NCBI GenBank assembly: GCA_004799545.1
Contig: SSMU01000004.1
Location: 62,001 to 126,000 of the forward strand
From: Phenylobacterium sp.
GTDB taxonomy: Bacteria; Pseudomonadota; Alphaproteobacteria; Caulobacterales; Caulobacteraceae
DNA length: 64,000 nt
Direction: 5' to 3'
The notes below the pieces were generated by a model. It did no database searches and had not been told where the DNA came from. It saw only the letters and a list, made by a program, of their open reading frames with translations. Of the stretch, positions 38,882 to 48,361 are shown piece by piece. Within the stretch, counting starts at the first letter, position 1. Each line of letters begins with the position of its first letter. The translations under genes were made by a program, and so were the position numbers.

Positions 38882-40741
38882 ATGCTCGACACCCCCGCGC
38901 CGTTGAAGGGCGCCGCGCTCATCAAGGACGAGGTCAAGCGCCTCCCGGACAAGCCCGGCGTCTACCGCATGATCGGCGACGAGGGCGAGGTGCTCTACGT
39001 CGGCAAGGCGCGCTCGCTGAAGAAGCGGGTGATCCAGTATGCGCAGGGGCGCTTCCATACCCAGCGCATCGCCCACATGGTCGACCTGACGCGCTCCATG
39101 GAGTTCGTCACCACCCGCACCGAGACCGACGCCTTGCTGCTCGAGATCAACCTGATCAAGCAGCAAAAGCCGCGGTTCAACGTCCTGCTGCGCGACGACA
39201 AGTCCTTCCCGGAGATCCTGATCCGCCGCGATCACCCGGCGGCGCAGCTCAAGAAGCATCGCGGCGCCCATTCGATCCCCGGGGACTACTACGGCCCCTT
39301 CGCCTCGGCCTGGGCGGTGAACCGGACGCTGAACACCCTGCAGAAGGCCTTCCTGCTCAGATCCTGCACCGACAGCGTCTACGAGACCCGCACCCGGCCC
39401 TGCATGCTGCACCAGATCCGCCGCTGCTCGGCGCCCTGCACCGGCCTGGTCAGCCTCGAGGACTACCAGGGCCTGGTCGACCAGGCCGAGGCCTTCCTGC
39501 GCGGCAAGAGCCGGGCGGTGATGGCCTCGATGAGTTCGCAGATGGAGGCCGCCGCCGAGGACCTGGAGTTCGAGCGCGCCGCCCGCCTGCGCGACCGCAT
39601 CCGCGCCCTGGCCTCCATCGCCCAGGAGACCCAGGTCAATCCGGAGACGGTCGACGAGGCCGATGTCTTCGCCCTGTTCGCCGAGGGCGGCCAGGCCTGC
39701 GTGCAGGTGTTCTTCTTCCGCGCCGGCCAGAACTGGGGCAACCGCGCCTATTTCCCCAGGGTGGACAAGTCCGACGAGGACGCGGAGGTGATGAGCGCCT
39801 TCCTCGGCCAGTTCTACGAGGACAAGCCGATCCCCAAGCTGATGCTGGTCAATGTCGAGCCCACCGAGCGCGAACTGCTCTGCGAGGCCTTCGCCATCAA
39901 GGGCGGGCGCAAGGTGGAGATCAGCCGGCCGCAGCGCGGCGAGAAGCGCCAGCTCGTCGACCATGCGCTCACCAACGCCCGCGAGGCCCTGGGCCGCAAG
40001 ATGGCCGAGAGCTCGGCCCAGTCGAAGCTCCTGGCCGGGGTCTGCGAGGCGTTCGGGCTGGAGGCCCCGCCGGAGCGGATCGAGGTCTACGACAACAGCC
40101 ACATCATGGGCACCAACGCGGTCGGCGGGATGATCGTCGCCGGGCCCGAAGGCTTCCAGAAGAGCCAGTACCGGAAGTTCAACATCAAGGGGACCGACAT
40201 CACCCCGGGCGACGACTTCGGGATGATGAAGGAGGTGCTGCGCCGCCGCTTCTCGCGCCTGGTCAAGGAAGAGGAGGAGGGCGAGGGCGCCATCCGCCCG
40301 GACCTCGTGCTGATCGACGGCGGCGCGGGCCAGATTTCGGCGGTGATGGAGGTCATGGCCGACCTGGGCGTCGACGACATCGCGGTGGTAGGCGTCGCCA
40401 AGGGGCCGGACCGCGACGCGGGCCTCGAGCGGTTCTTCATCCCCGGCAAGCCCTACTTCATGCTCGAGCCGAAAAGTCCTGTGCTCTACTACCTGCAGCG
40501 CCTGCGCGACGAGGCGCACCGCTTCGCCATCGGCACCCATCGCACCCGGCGCGCCATGGACCTGAAGCGCAACCCGCTCGACGAGATCGAAGGCGTCGGC
40601 CCGGGGCGCAAGCGCGCCCTGCTGCACGCCTTCGGCTCGGCCCGCGGCGTGAGCCGGGCGTCGGTGGACGACCTGGCCAAGGTCGAAGGCGTCTCCGAGC
40701 CGCTCGCCCAGCGCATCCACGATTTCTTTCGTAAGAGCTAG
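38882..40741 (+). CDS. uvrC: Excinuclease ABC subunit C
   Basis: A 619-aa nucleotide-excision repair endonuclease. The GIY-YIG domain is seen at [24 protein letters not shown] (about 26-49), the Cys-rich region around [26 protein letters not shown], the UVR motif, the RNase H-like C-nuclease with [16 protein letters not shown] and [10 protein letters not shown], and the final helix-hairpin-helix [21 protein letters not shown] 38882 gives full length. Its end overlaps ggt by 4 bp. Confidence 0.96.
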   Translation: MLDTPAPLKGAALIKDEVKRLPDKPGVYRMIGDEGEVLYVGKARSLKKRVIQYAQGRFHTQRIAHMVDLTRSMEFVTTRTETDALLLEINLIKQQKPRFNVLLRDDKSFPEILIRRDHPAAQLKKHRGAHSIPGDYYGPFASAWAVNRTLNTLQKAFLLRSCTDSVYETRTRPCMLHQIRRCSAPCTGLVSLEDYQGLVDQAEAFLRGKSRAVMASMSSQMEAAAEDLEFERAARLRDRIRALASIAQETQVNPETVDEADVFALFAEGGQACVQVFFFRAGQNWGNRAYFPRVDKSDEDAEVMSAFLGQFYEDKPIPKLMLVNVEPTERELLCEAFAIKGGRKVEISRPQRGEKRQLVDHALTNAREALGRKMAESSAQSKLLAGVCEAFGLEAPPERIEVYDNSHIMGTNAVGGMIVAGPEGFQKSQYRKFNIKGTDITPGDDFGMMKEVLRRRFSRLVKEEEEGEGAIRPDLVLIDGGAGQISAVMEVMADLGVDDIAVVGVAKGPDRDAGLERFFIPGKPYFMLEPKSPVLYYLQRLRDEAHRFAIGTHRTRRAMDLKRNPLDEIEGVGPGRKRALLHAFGSARGVSRASVDDLAKVEGVSEPLAQRIHDFFRKS

Positions 40742-42417
40742 AAGCCCAGGGCCAGGCCTTCCACCCGCGGGTCGGAGCCGCCCATCAGGACGCCGGTCGC
40801 GGGATCGCGGGCGATCAGCTGCGCGGCGCCCAGGCCGCCCCAGGCGCCCCAGCTTTCCAGCACGTGGCCGCGCGCCGTGAGGCCGGCCAGCGCCACCTCG
40901 CCGATGCGGCTCTCGATCTGCAGGCGGTAGGGGTTGGGGCGGTCGTGCGGGTCGGTGCCGGGCCAGACCTGCCAGCGGGGCGCCTCGCAGGCCAGCTGCA
41001 CGTCGAGGCCGGCGTCGACCAGGCTGCTGACCAGCTGCAGGCCCCACTGCGGCTGGCCGTCGCCGCCCGGTGTGCCACCGACCACCGCGGGCGTCCCGTC
41101 CTCGTCGAGGATCAGCCAGCAGTTCAGGGTGTGCATGGTCTTCTTGCCGGGCGCGTAGAGGTTGGGGCTCGACGGATCGAGCTCGAAGCCGCGGCCGGCG
41201 CGGTTGTTCATCAGGACGCCGGTGTCGCCGGCCACGATGCCGCTGCCGAAGGCCGAGGACACTGACTGGATCAGCGAGACCATCATGCCGTCGGCGTCGG
41301 CGACGCAGAGGTAGGTGGTGTCGCCGTCCTGCAGCGCCGGCGCCGGGGCGCCGGAGGCCCGCTGCGGATCGATGCGCGCGAAGCGGTCGGCGGCCCAGGC
41401 CTTGGACAGCAGGCGACCCAGGGGCGTCGGCCCGGACGCCGGATCGCGCGCATAGGCCAGGCGGTCGGCGTAGGCGGCCTTCAGCGCCTCGGCCATTAGG
41501 TGCACAGCCTCGGCGCCGCCCGCGGCGAGGGTTTCGGCCGGGACCGGCTCGACGATGTTCAGCGCCTCCAGCATCAGGAAGCCCTGGCTCGGCAGGCCCG
41601 TCTGCAGGACCGTGCGGCCGCGGTAGGCGGTGGCGATCGGCGCCTCGACGACGGTGGCGTGGGCCGCGAGGTCCGCCTCGCCGAGCGCGCCGCCGGCCGC
41701 CTGGACGCCCTCGGCGATGCGGACGGCGAGCGGGCCGCGATAGAAGGCTTCCGGCCCCTCGCGGGCCAGCGTGCGGAGGGTGGCGGCGAGGTCGTTCTGC
41801 GGCAAGAGGGCGCCGGCGCGCGGCGGCGAACCGCCCGGCAGGAAGACCGCGGCGGTCGGCGCGTGGCTCTCCAGCACCGGCCGGAACAGGCTGAGCACAT
41901 GGGCGGCCAGCAGGCTGAGCGGCGCGCCCTCCTCGGCGTAGCGGATGGCGGGCTCGGCGAGCCGACCGAAGTCGCGGCTTCCGAACCGGGCCAGCAACTC
42001 GCGGTAGCCGGCGACCATGCCGGGCGTGCTGATCGACAGGCCGCCGCGCAGCGGCATGCGCTCGCCGCCGTCGACGCCGCGCTCGGCCTTGGCCCGCACC
42101 ATTGCGAGGCTGGCTGCGGCCGGGGCCGCGCCGCTGCCCAGGAAGGCCAGGGGCTCCGCGCCCGGGCCCGGATGGACGATGGCGAACAGGTCGCCGCCCA
42201 GGCCGCACATCTCCGGCATCACCACCGCGGCGGTGAGGCCGGCGGCGACCGCGGCGTCCACGGCGTTGCCACCGGACTGCAGCACGCCCAGCGCCGTGGA
42301 GACGATCAGCGGATGCGCGCCGGCCGCCATGCCGCGGCGGCCGACCACCGGGAAGCTGCGGCGCTTGGGCCAGGGCGGCCGCGTCGTCAGGTCGCCGGGA
42401 AAGCCGAGCCGCGTCAT
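40738..42417 (-). CDS. ggt: Gamma-glutamyltransferase family protein
   Basis: A 559-aa Ntn hydrolase that cleaves gamma-glutamyl bonds of glutathione or acts on related amides. Thr367 (in [14 protein letters not shown]) is the candidate autoprocessing nucleophile, replacing the usual TTH. AGGNAVDA-like [29 protein letters not shown] and the large-subunit domain are clear. There is no signal peptide, so it may be cytosolic. A GTG at 42432 could add five residues; ATG 42417 is preferred. Confidence 0.85.
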   Translation of the reverse strand: MTRLGFPGDLTTRPPWPKRRSFPVVGRRGMAAGAHPLIVSTALGVLQSGGNAVDAAVAAGLTAAVVMPEMCGLGGDLFAIVHPGPGAEPLAFLGSGAAPAAASLAMVRAKAERGVDGGERMPLRGGLSISTPGMVAGYRELLARFGSRDFGRLAEPAIRYAEEGAPLSLLAAHVLSLFRPVLESHAPTAAVFLPGGSPPRAGALLPQNDLAATLRTLAREGPEAFYRGPLAVRIAEGVQAAGGALGEADLAAHATVVEAPIATAYRGRTVLQTGLPSQGFLMLEALNIVEPVPAETLAAGGAEAVHLMAEALKAAYADRLAYARDPASGPTPLGRLLSKAWAADRFARIDPQRASGAPAPALQDGDTTYLCVADADGMMVSLIQSVSSAFGSGIVAGDTGVLMNNRAGRGFELDPSSPNLYAPGKKTMHTLNCWLILDEDGTPAVVGGTPGGDGQPQWGLQLVSSLVDAGLDVQLACEAPRWQVWPGTDPHDRPNPYRLQIESRIGEVALAGLTARGHVLESWGAWGGLGAAQLIARDPATGVLMGGSDPRVEGLALGF

Positions 42418-42524
42418 CAGGCGATGGCGCACGGGCCCGCTGCGACTGTCAACGGCGCGGCTTCGCCGCTAACTTCTGGGCCTTGGGGGGCAACGCGAGG
42501 TCTCCGCCACCCGTTGGAGGATCG

Positions 42525-43145
42525 ATGAAGTCCCTGCCGAACATCCTGACCTCCATGCGCCTGGTGCTGGCGCTGTTCATGTTCGTGGCCCTGGCCGCGG
42601 CCTCCGGCTCGGTGCCGGGCCTGGCCAACCGGCTGGAGCCGCCGCAACAGTTCGCCCTGGAGCGCTGGGCGGTCTACGCCTTCGTCATCGCCGCGGTGAC
42701 CGACTTCTTCGACGGCTGGCTGGCGCGCAAGCTGAACGCCACCTCGGTGTGGGGCGCAATCCTCGATCCGATCGGCGACAAGGTGCTGGTCTGCGGCGCG
42801 GTGCTGGGCCTGCTGTCGCTGGGCCCCCAGCCGATGGTCGTCCTGCCGGCCGGCCTGATCCTGTTCCGTGAGTTCACGGTCAGCGCGCTGCGCGAAGTGG
42901 GCGCCGGCAAGGGCATCAAGCTGCCGGTCACCCTGCTCGCCAAGTGGAAGACGACGCTGCAGCTCACCGCCCTGGCGCTGGAGCTGCTGGTGGCGACCTG
43001 GGGAGCCTTCGGCTGGCTGCCGCAGGATCCGGGCATCCAAGAGCCGGTGGCCTTCGCCGCCCACGGCCTGTTCTGGATCGCCGCCCTGGTGACCCTGATC
43101 ACCGGCGCCCAGTACTGGGAGCAGACCCGGAAGGCGCTGAGCTAG
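42525..43145 (+). CDS. pgsA: CDP-diacylglycerol-glycerol-3-phosphate phosphatidyltransferase
   Basis: A 206-aa membrane enzyme of phosphatidylglycerol synthesis. The CDP-alcohol phosphotransferase motif DGX2ARX8GX3DX3D is complete in DGWLARKLNATSVWGAILDP plus GD after that. About six TM segments. ATG 42525 follows TTGGAGGATCG; an earlier in-frame start at 42483 lacks this. uvrC is nearby but across ggt on the opposite strand. Confidence 0.93.
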   Translation: MKSLPNILTSMRLVLALFMFVALAAASGSVPGLANRLEPPQQFALERWAVYAFVIAAVTDFFDGWLARKLNATSVWGAILDPIGDKVLVCGAVLGLLSLGPQPMVVLPAGLILFREFTVSALREVGAGKGIKLPVTLLAKWKTTLQLTALALELLVATWGAFGWLPQDPGIQEPVAFAAHGLFWIAALVTLITGAQYWEQTRKALS

Positions 43146-43149
43146 GGCT

Positions 43150-43821
43150 TCAGCCGGCCGGCTTACCGCCCCACTCCGTCTCGATGGTCACCTCCACCTG
43201 GTCGCCGACGCCCAGGTTGCTGCCGGCCGCGGGAATGCCGTTCTTCACCCCGAAGTCCGAGCGGCGGATCACCGTGTGGGCCGAGAAGCCGATCCGGCCG
43301 CCCTTGTCGAAGCTGTTGGGCGGATAGCCGCCGTTGAAGGTGGTCTCCAGCACCACCGGCCGGGTCACGCCGTGCAGGGTGAAGTCGCCGGTCACCCGGG
43401 CGGTGTTGGGGCCGGTCATGTCCACCTTGGTCGAGCGGAAGGCGATCTCCGGATAGGTCCCGGCGTCCAGCCAGTGGGGGCCGAGCAGCTCGTCCTTGAA
43501 GCCGGCCGGCGGAAAGGGGAGCCGCAGCGACTTCGGATCGATGCTCGCCGTCACCGTCATGGCCGCCGGGTGGGCGGGATCGAAGACCAGATCGCCGGTC
43601 ACCGTCTCGAACTGCGCCGTGTAGTGCGAGAAGCCCAGGTGGCTCAGGCGGAAGACCACCGTCGAGTGGTTGCGGTCGAGGCTGTAAGCGCCGGCGGGCG
43701 CCGTGGTCTTGCCGGGAGGTCCGGCGACCACCGGTTCGCCGGGCGTCGGCGCGGCGAGCGCGGCCCCGGCCAGCGCCAGGGCCGCGAAGGCCCCGAGCAC
43801 TAGGCTGGTCTTCGTCGTCAT
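43150..43821 (-). CDS. YceI-family exported protein
   Basis: A 223-aa lipocalin-like periplasmic protein. Signal peptide to about residue 23 (SLVLGAFAALALAGAALA). The signature YSLDRNHSTVVFRLSHLGFSHYTAQFETVTGDLVFD, the GDFTLHGVTRPV block and the GFSAHTVIRRSDFGVK strand are present. Members bind isoprenoid quinones or lipids. It sits 4 bp downstream of, and converges on, pgsA. Confidence 0.9.
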   Translation of the reverse strand: MTTKTSLVLGAFAALALAGAALAAPTPGEPVVAGPPGKTTAPAGAYSLDRNHSTVVFRLSHLGFSHYTAQFETVTGDLVFDPAHPAAMTVTASIDPKSLRLPFPPAGFKDELLGPHWLDAGTYPEIAFRSTKVDMTGPNTARVTGDFTLHGVTRPVVLETTFNGGYPPNSFDKGGRIGFSAHTVIRRSDFGVKNGIPAAGSNLGVGDQVEVTIETEWGGKPAG

Positions 43822-43849
43822 GATCGTATCCCCCCGTGTTGGGCGAAGC

Positions 43850-44284
43850 TTAGCGCTTCGGCGTGTTGAAAGCCCACTCCACGCCGAACGGATCGCGGAC
43901 CGTGCCCCAGCGGGCGCCCCAGAACATGTCGGCGATCGGGTTCACCACCGTAGCGCCGGCCTCGACCGCGCGGTTGGCCCAAGCGTCGGCGTCGTCGACC
44001 TCCAGCGTCAGCATGAAGCCGGCCGGCGGGATCCACGGCGCGCCGTGCTCCGGGAACGGGTCGCTCAGCATCACCGAGCCGTCGTTGATGTAGAGGTGGA
44101 TGTGCATGAACTTGCCGCCGTCGGGCGTACCCATCCGCGACACTTCCCGGGCGTCGAACGCCCGCTGGTAGAATTCCGACGCCTTGGCGGCGCCGTCGAC
44201 GGTCAGGTAGGGCGACACGCCGCCCTTCACCGGCGGCTGGGCGGCCGGGGCGGGCGCTTCGCGGGTCTCGGTCTCGGTGCTCAT
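43850..44284 (-). CDS. VOC-family (PhnB/glyoxalase-like) protein
   Basis: A 144-aa PhnB-type VOC protein: VSPYLTVDGAAKASEFYQRAF, MHIHLYINDGSVMLSDPFPEHG and DMFWGARWGTVRDPFGVEWAFNTP. Enzymatic role unknown. TTGGAGG precedes the ATG. A candidate ECF42 promoter at 44310-44337 leaves a short leader, so this gene is likely part of the sigma factor's regulon. Confidence 0.82.
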   Translation of the reverse strand: MSTETETREAPAPAAQPPVKGGVSPYLTVDGAAKASEFYQRAFDAREVSRMGTPDGGKFMHIHLYINDGSVMLSDPFPEHGAPWIPPAGFMLTLEVDDADAWANRAVEAGATVVNPIADMFWGARWGTVRDPFGVEWAFNTPKR

Positions 44285-44309
44285 CGGTTTCCTCCAAGTC
44301 TCTGTGGCT

Positions 44310-44338
44310 AGGACGAACGAGCTCTGGCCGGTCCGACT
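44310..44338 (-). promoter_or_regulatory. Candidate ECF42 promoter upstream of VOC gene
   Basis: Minus strand reads AGTCGG, then a 17-bp spacer, then CGTC(CT), sharing GTCGG, CCGGC and the block TCGTTCGTCCT with the second site at 46558-46586. The start would be about 20 bp before the ATG. Confidence 0.6.
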
Positions 44339-44352
44339 CCCGGCGCGGAGTT

Positions 44353-45615
44353 TCAGGTGGCGGCGGGGGTGCTGTCCTTCACCAGGCGGTCGAGGTGCAG
44401 GCGGATGTGGGCGGCTTCCGCGGCAGTGTTGGCCAGCGCGATGGCGTGGTTGAAGGCGGTGCGCGCCTCGCCGGGCCGGTCGAGCTCAAGCAGCAGGGCG
44501 CCCTTCAGGCCGAAGAAGTGGAAGTAACCACTGAGCGGCGCCTCCAGGGGCTCGATCAGCGCCAGCGCCGCGGCCGGCCCCGCCACCTTGCTCACCGCGA
44601 CGGCGCGGTTGAGGGTGATCACCGGCGAGGGCGTCAGCCGCTCCAGCGCCAGGTAGAGCCGCTCGATCTGGGTCCAGTCGGTGTCGGCAGGCGTCGTGGC
44701 GCGGGCGTGCAGCGCGGCGATCGCCGCCTGGATCTGATAGGGGCCGGGCTGGTTATGGCGCATGGCCTTGTCCATCAAGGCCAGCCCCTCGTTGATCAGC
44801 TCGCGGCTCCAGAGATCGCGGTCCTGGTCGTCCAGCAGGATCACATTGCCCTCGGCGTCGAACCGGGCGGCAGCGCGCGAATGCTGCAGCACCAGAAGCG
44901 CGGCCAGGCCCATCACCTCCGGTTCGGACGGGAACAGCCGCTGCAGCAGCCGGGCCAGCCGGATCGCCTCATCGCAGAGCGGGATGCGCGCGGCGGCGTC
45001 CTGGGCGGCGGTGGAATAGCCCTCGTTGAACACCAAGTAGATCATCGCCATCACGGCCACGAGCCGGGCGTCGCGCTCCTCCTCGCTGGGCGTCTCGAAG
45101 GGCACGTCCGACTTGCCGACCTGGCGCTTGGCGCGGGTGATCCGCTGCTCCATGGCCGCCTCGCCGACCAGGAAGGCGCGGGCGATCTGCTTCACCGACA
45201 GGCCCGAGACGACCCGGAGCGCCAGCGCGATCTGCTGGGTGGCAGGCAGGTTCGGGTGGCAGCAGATGAACAGCAGCCGCAGGATGTCGTCGCGGTAGTT
45301 GGCGGTGTCGAGCCGCTCGGCCATCGGCGTCTCGACGTCGTCGAGGTCCGACAGCAGGTCTTCCGGCGGCAGCTCGTCGTGGCGCTTGGTCTTGCGCGCC
45401 TGGTCGAGGGCGGCGTTGCGGCCGACCATGATCAACCAGGCGGCCGGATCGCGCGGCGGACCGTTCTGCGGCCAGGTCTTCAGCGCCCGCAGGCACGCAT
45501 CCTGGTACGCTTCCTCGGCGGTCTCCAGGTCGCGGAAATAGCGCAGCAGGGCGCCGATCGCCTGGGGCCGGGCCGAGGTCAGGGCGCCGTCGATCCAGGC
45601 GAGGTCGGTGGTCAT
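44353..45615 (-). CDS. ECF42-type RNA polymerase sigma factor with TPR extension
   Basis: A 420-aa sigma factor. Region 2 is LLRYFRDLETAEEAYQDACLRALKTWPQNGPPRDPAAWLIMVGRNAALDQARK and region 4 is ALRVVSGLSVKQIARAFLVGEAAMEQRITRAKRQV. The C-terminal 200 residues (DUF6596 plus TPR-like) are the long extension typical of ECF42, controlling activity. No anti-sigma gene is nearby. ATG overlaps the YciI stop by 4 bp. Confidence 0.92.
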   Translation of the reverse strand: MTTDLAWIDGALTSARPQAIGALLRYFRDLETAEEAYQDACLRALKTWPQNGPPRDPAAWLIMVGRNAALDQARKTKRHDELPPEDLLSDLDDVETPMAERLDTANYRDDILRLLFICCHPNLPATQQIALALRVVSGLSVKQIARAFLVGEAAMEQRITRAKRQVGKSDVPFETPSEEERDARLVAVMAMIYLVFNEGYSTAAQDAAARIPLCDEAIRLARLLQRLFPSEPEVMGLAALLVLQHSRAAARFDAEGNVILLDDQDRDLWSRELINEGLALMDKAMRHNQPGPYQIQAAIAALHARATTPADTDWTQIERLYLALERLTPSPVITLNRAVAVSKVAGPAAALALIEPLEAPLSGYFHFFGLKGALLLELDRPGEARTAFNHAIALANTAAEAAHIRLHLDRLVKDSTPAAT

Positions 45616-46004
45616 GCGTGTTCTTTGCTGGCCTGCGGCTCAAACTGGGCGCCGGGCAAGAAGAGGCGGATGGGACGGATCTCGTAGGAGCCGCCGGGAT
45701 TGGCCTCGCCCAGGTCCTTGGCGATGGCCAGCGCCTCGTCGAGGTTCTCCACGTCGACGACGTAGAAGCCCAGCAGTTGCTCCTTGGTCTCGGCGAACGG
45801 ACCGTCGATGACCACCGGCGGATCGGACTTGCGCAGGGTGGCTGCCGTCGTCGTGGCCATCAGCCGGAGCGACGGGCCGAGCTTGCCCGAGTCCCGCAAC
45901 CCGGTCTGCACCTTGGCCAGGCGCGCCATGACCGCGTCGTCCTCCTCCTGGCTCCAGGAGAAGACCACGTCCTCGGAATTGTAGCAGAGCAGGGCGTAGA
46001 GCAT
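45612..46004 (-). CDS. YciI/DGPF-domain protein
   Basis: A 130-aa ferredoxin-like YCII protein. The DGPF signature lies in VVIDGPFAETKEQLLGFYVVDVENLDEALAIAKDL. GAGGACTCC precedes ATG 46004. The gene overlaps the sigma factor by 4 bp (ATGA). Such proteins accompany ECF42 factors in many genomes; the biochemical role is open. Confidence 0.9.
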   Translation of the reverse strand: MLYALLCYNSEDVVFSWSQEEDDAVMARLAKVQTGLRDSGKLGPSLRLMATTTAATLRKSDPPVVIDGPFAETKEQLLGFYVVDVENLDEALAIAKDLGEANPGGSYEIRPIRLFLPGAQFEPQASKEHA

Positions 46005-46076
46005 GGCGGAGTCCTCGCAGGGCGGGCCGGCGGCGGCGTCGAGCCGACGGTAGGCCGGAGCCTTCCGGCCGTCGAG

Positions 46077-46508
46077 CTAGGCGGTCGCCTTCGGCGCCTT
46101 GGCGAGTTGCTCCTCGCGCCAGCCCTGCTCCTGGGCGATCACTTCCGGCGTGGCGACGCCGTCGAAGGCTTCCGGCTCGATGAAGGGGCGAAGCTCGATC
46201 TCGCCGTCCGCGAACGGCGCGCGGCTCATCCAGGCGATGGCGTCGGCCATGTCCCGGGCCTGGATCACCCAGTAGCCGGCGATCAGCTCCTTGGTCTCGG
46301 CGAACGGGCCGTCGATGACCAGCGGCTTGCCCTCGCCGAAGCGCAGCCGCGCCCCCGCGGAACTCGCCTGGAGACCGGCGCCGTCGAGCATCATGCCCGC
46401 CTCGATCAGTCGGTTGTTAAACTCGGCCATCCGCTCGATCATCCCCGCGTCCGGCAGGGCGCCGGCTTCGGAGTCCGCATTGGCCTTGACGATCACCATG
46501 ATACGCAT
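46077..46508 (-). CDS. YciI/DGPF-domain protein
   Basis: A 143-aa paralogue of the gene at 45612. VIDGPFAETKELIAGYWVIQARDMADAIAWM is the DGPF block. ATG 46508 is used, since AGGAGATC lies upstream of it and inside an earlier in-frame ATG at 46526. It is first of a probable three-gene transcript (YciI, YciI, sigma) started by the promoter at 46558-46586. Confidence 0.88.
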   Translation of the reverse strand: MRIMVIVKANADSEAGALPDAGMIERMAEFNNRLIEAGMMLDGAGLQASSAGARLRFGEGKPLVIDGPFAETKELIAGYWVIQARDMADAIAWMSRAPFADGEIELRPFIEPEAFDGVATPEVIAQEQGWREEQLAKAPKATA

Positions 46509-46557
46509 CGGCTGATCTCCTCTCATCGCTCGGCGGATATCCCGCCTGGTCGCCCGA

Positions 46558-46586
46558 AGGACGAACGAAATCCTGCCGGCCCGACA
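46558..46586 (-). promoter_or_regulatory. Candidate ECF42 promoter upstream of YciI operon
   Basis: Minus strand reads TGTCGG, 17-bp spacer beginning GCCGGCAGG, then CGTC(CT). Shares GTCGG, CCGGC and TCGTTCGTCCT at identical spacing with 44310-44338. It would make the sigma factor autoregulated. Confidence 0.6.
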
Positions 46587-46605
46587 GCGCGGACGGGATT
46601 CTTCG

Positions 46606-46929
46606 CTAGGCGGGCGCGGGGACCTTGAAGAACGGCGCGGGCGTCAGGATCTGGTTCTCCTGCTTGGTGACCAGCGGACCGATCTCGCGGACATAGGCCA
46701 GCCATTCCTCGTCGGCCCACAGGAGGGCGCGGCGCTCGGTGCGCTGCTCGAAGCTGTCGTAGGCCCAGAGGTGGATCACCTGGTTCAGGCCGCCGACCTC
46801 GACGGAATAGTAGCCGACCAGATGGCCCAGGATGCGCTTCTGAACCGCCAGGCCCTTCTCGGCGTAGGTCTTCCAGTAGCGGCCGGTGGCGCCCAGCGCC
46901 AAGGTGTAGGTCCGCATCTCGACGATCAT
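46606..46929 (-). CDS. NIPSNAP-family protein
   Basis: A 107-aa ferredoxin-like dimer: MIVEMRTYTLALGATGRYWKTYAEKGLAVQ, VGGLNQVIHLWAYDSFEQRTERRALLWADEEWLAYV and a final TPAPFF. Function unknown. It begins 16 bp after sdaA stop on the same strand, so probably co-transcribed with it, and lies just upstream of the DGPF genes with a related fold. Confidence 0.88.
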   Translation of the reverse strand: MIVEMRTYTLALGATGRYWKTYAEKGLAVQKRILGHLVGYYSVEVGGLNQVIHLWAYDSFEQRTERRALLWADEEWLAYVREIGPLVTKQENQILTPAPFFKVPAPA

Positions 46930-46945
46930 CGGCTGGTTCCCCGTC

Positions 46946-48322
46946 TCAGCATTCCGCCAGGTTGACCGCCAGGCCGCCCAGCGAGGTTTCCTTGTAGATG
47001 GCGCTCATGTCCTCGCCGGTCCGCTTCATGGTGGCGATCACCTTGTCGAGGCTGACGGAGTGCTGGCCGTCGCCCAGCATGGCCAGCCGGCAGGCGTCGA
47101 TCGCCTTCACCGCGCCCATGGCGTTGCGCTCGATGCAGGGGATCTGCACCAGGCCGCCGATCGGGTCGCAGGTCAGGCCGAGGTTGTGCTCCATGGCGAT
47201 CTCGGCGGCGTTCTCGATCTGGGCGTTGGACGCGCCGAGCGCGGCCGCGAAGCCTGCGGCGGCCATGGAACAGGCGACGCCCACCTCGCCCTGGCAGCCG
47301 ACCTCCGCGCCGGAGATCGAGGCGTTGGTCTTGTAGAGCGAGCCGATGGCGCCGGCGGTGAGCAGGAAGGTCTGGCGGCCGTGCGGCGTGCCCTGATGGA
47401 AGCGGTCGTAGTAGCGCAGCACCGCCGGCAAGAGGCCCGCCGCGCCGTTAGTGGGGGCGGTGACCACCCGGCCGCCGGCGGCGTTCTCCTCGTTCACCGC
47501 CAGGGCCCAGAGGTTGACCCAATCGAGGGCGGCCAGCGGATCGGCGATGCGCCGGTCGGCGTCGCACATCAGGTTGGTCAGCACCTGGCGGGCGCGGCGC
47601 TGGACCTTCAGTCCGCCCGGCAGCACCCCATCGGTGCGCACGCCGCGCTCGATGCAGGCGAACATGGCGACCGCGATGTCGTCGAGGCCGGCCAGCACCT
47701 CGGCCCTGGGCCGCCGCGCGGTCTCGTTCGCCAGCATGGCCTCGGCGATGCTCAGCCCCGCCTCGCCGGTGACGGCGAGCATCTGCTCGCCGGACTCGAA
47801 GGGGTAGGGAACCGCCGGGCCCGGCTCGGCCGGGGCGTTCAGCCCCATCTCGTCCTCGTCGCGGACGAAGCCGCCGCCGATCGAGAAGTAGGTGCGCTCG
47901 GCGATCGGCCGCCCTTCGGCGTCGAAGGCCTCGAACTTCAGGGCGTTGGGATGCTGCGGCAGGCGGGTGCGGCCTTCCCAGACCAGGTCGCGGGCCTCGT
48001 CGAAGGCGACCTCCTGGTCGCCGCCGAGCCTTAGCCGGCCGGCCTCGCGCACCTGCGCCACCGTGCGGTCGGCGGCGTCCGGATCGAGGCTGCTCGGCTC
48101 GAAGCCGGAGAGGCCGAGGATCACCGCCCGGTCGGTGGCGTGGCCGCGGCCGGTGAGCGCCAGCGAGGCATAGAGGGTGGTCTCGACCCGCGCGGTCCGG
48201 GTCAACAGCCCGGCCTCGCGAAGCCTGCCCAGGAACCGGCAGGCGGCCGTCATCGGGCCCATGGTGTGCGAGCTGGAGGGGCCGATCCCCAGCTTGAAGA
48301 GATCGAATACGCTGACCGTCAT
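46946..48322 (-). CDS. sdaA: L-serine ammonia-lyase (iron-sulfur)
   Basis: A 458-aa one-chain Fe-S serine dehydratase: pyruvate and ammonia from L-serine. GPSSSHTMGPM near residues 13-23 begins the beta domain; the alpha domain has the cluster cysteines in EVGCQGEVGVACSMAAAGF and LTCDPIGGLVQIPCIERN, and AAISGAE-like NASISGAE. ATG 48322. No serine transporter in the window. Confidence 0.94.
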   Translation of the reverse strand: MTVSVFDLFKLGIGPSSSHTMGPMTAACRFLGRLREAGLLTRTARVETTLYASLALTGRGHATDRAVILGLSGFEPSSLDPDAADRTVAQVREAGRLRLGGDQEVAFDEARDLVWEGRTRLPQHPNALKFEAFDAEGRPIAERTYFSIGGGFVRDEDEMGLNAPAEPGPAVPYPFESGEQMLAVTGEAGLSIAEAMLANETARRPRAEVLAGLDDIAVAMFACIERGVRTDGVLPGGLKVQRRARQVLTNLMCDADRRIADPLAALDWVNLWALAVNEENAAGGRVVTAPTNGAAGLLPAVLRYYDRFHQGTPHGRQTFLLTAGAIGSLYKTNASISGAEVGCQGEVGVACSMAAAGFAAALGASNAQIENAAEIAMEHNLGLTCDPIGGLVQIPCIERNAMGAVKAIDACRLAMLGDGQHSVSLDKVIATMKRTGEDMSAIYKETSLGGLAVNLAEC

Positions 48323-48361
48323 GCCGGCTTCTCTAGCCGATCGGGCGTGCGCCTGTCGCCC

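Noticed and set aside
38780..42208. 1142-aa open frame on the minus strand
   Set aside because: Shadow of uvrC and an off-frame reading of ggt; uvrC and ggt carry all conserved motifs.
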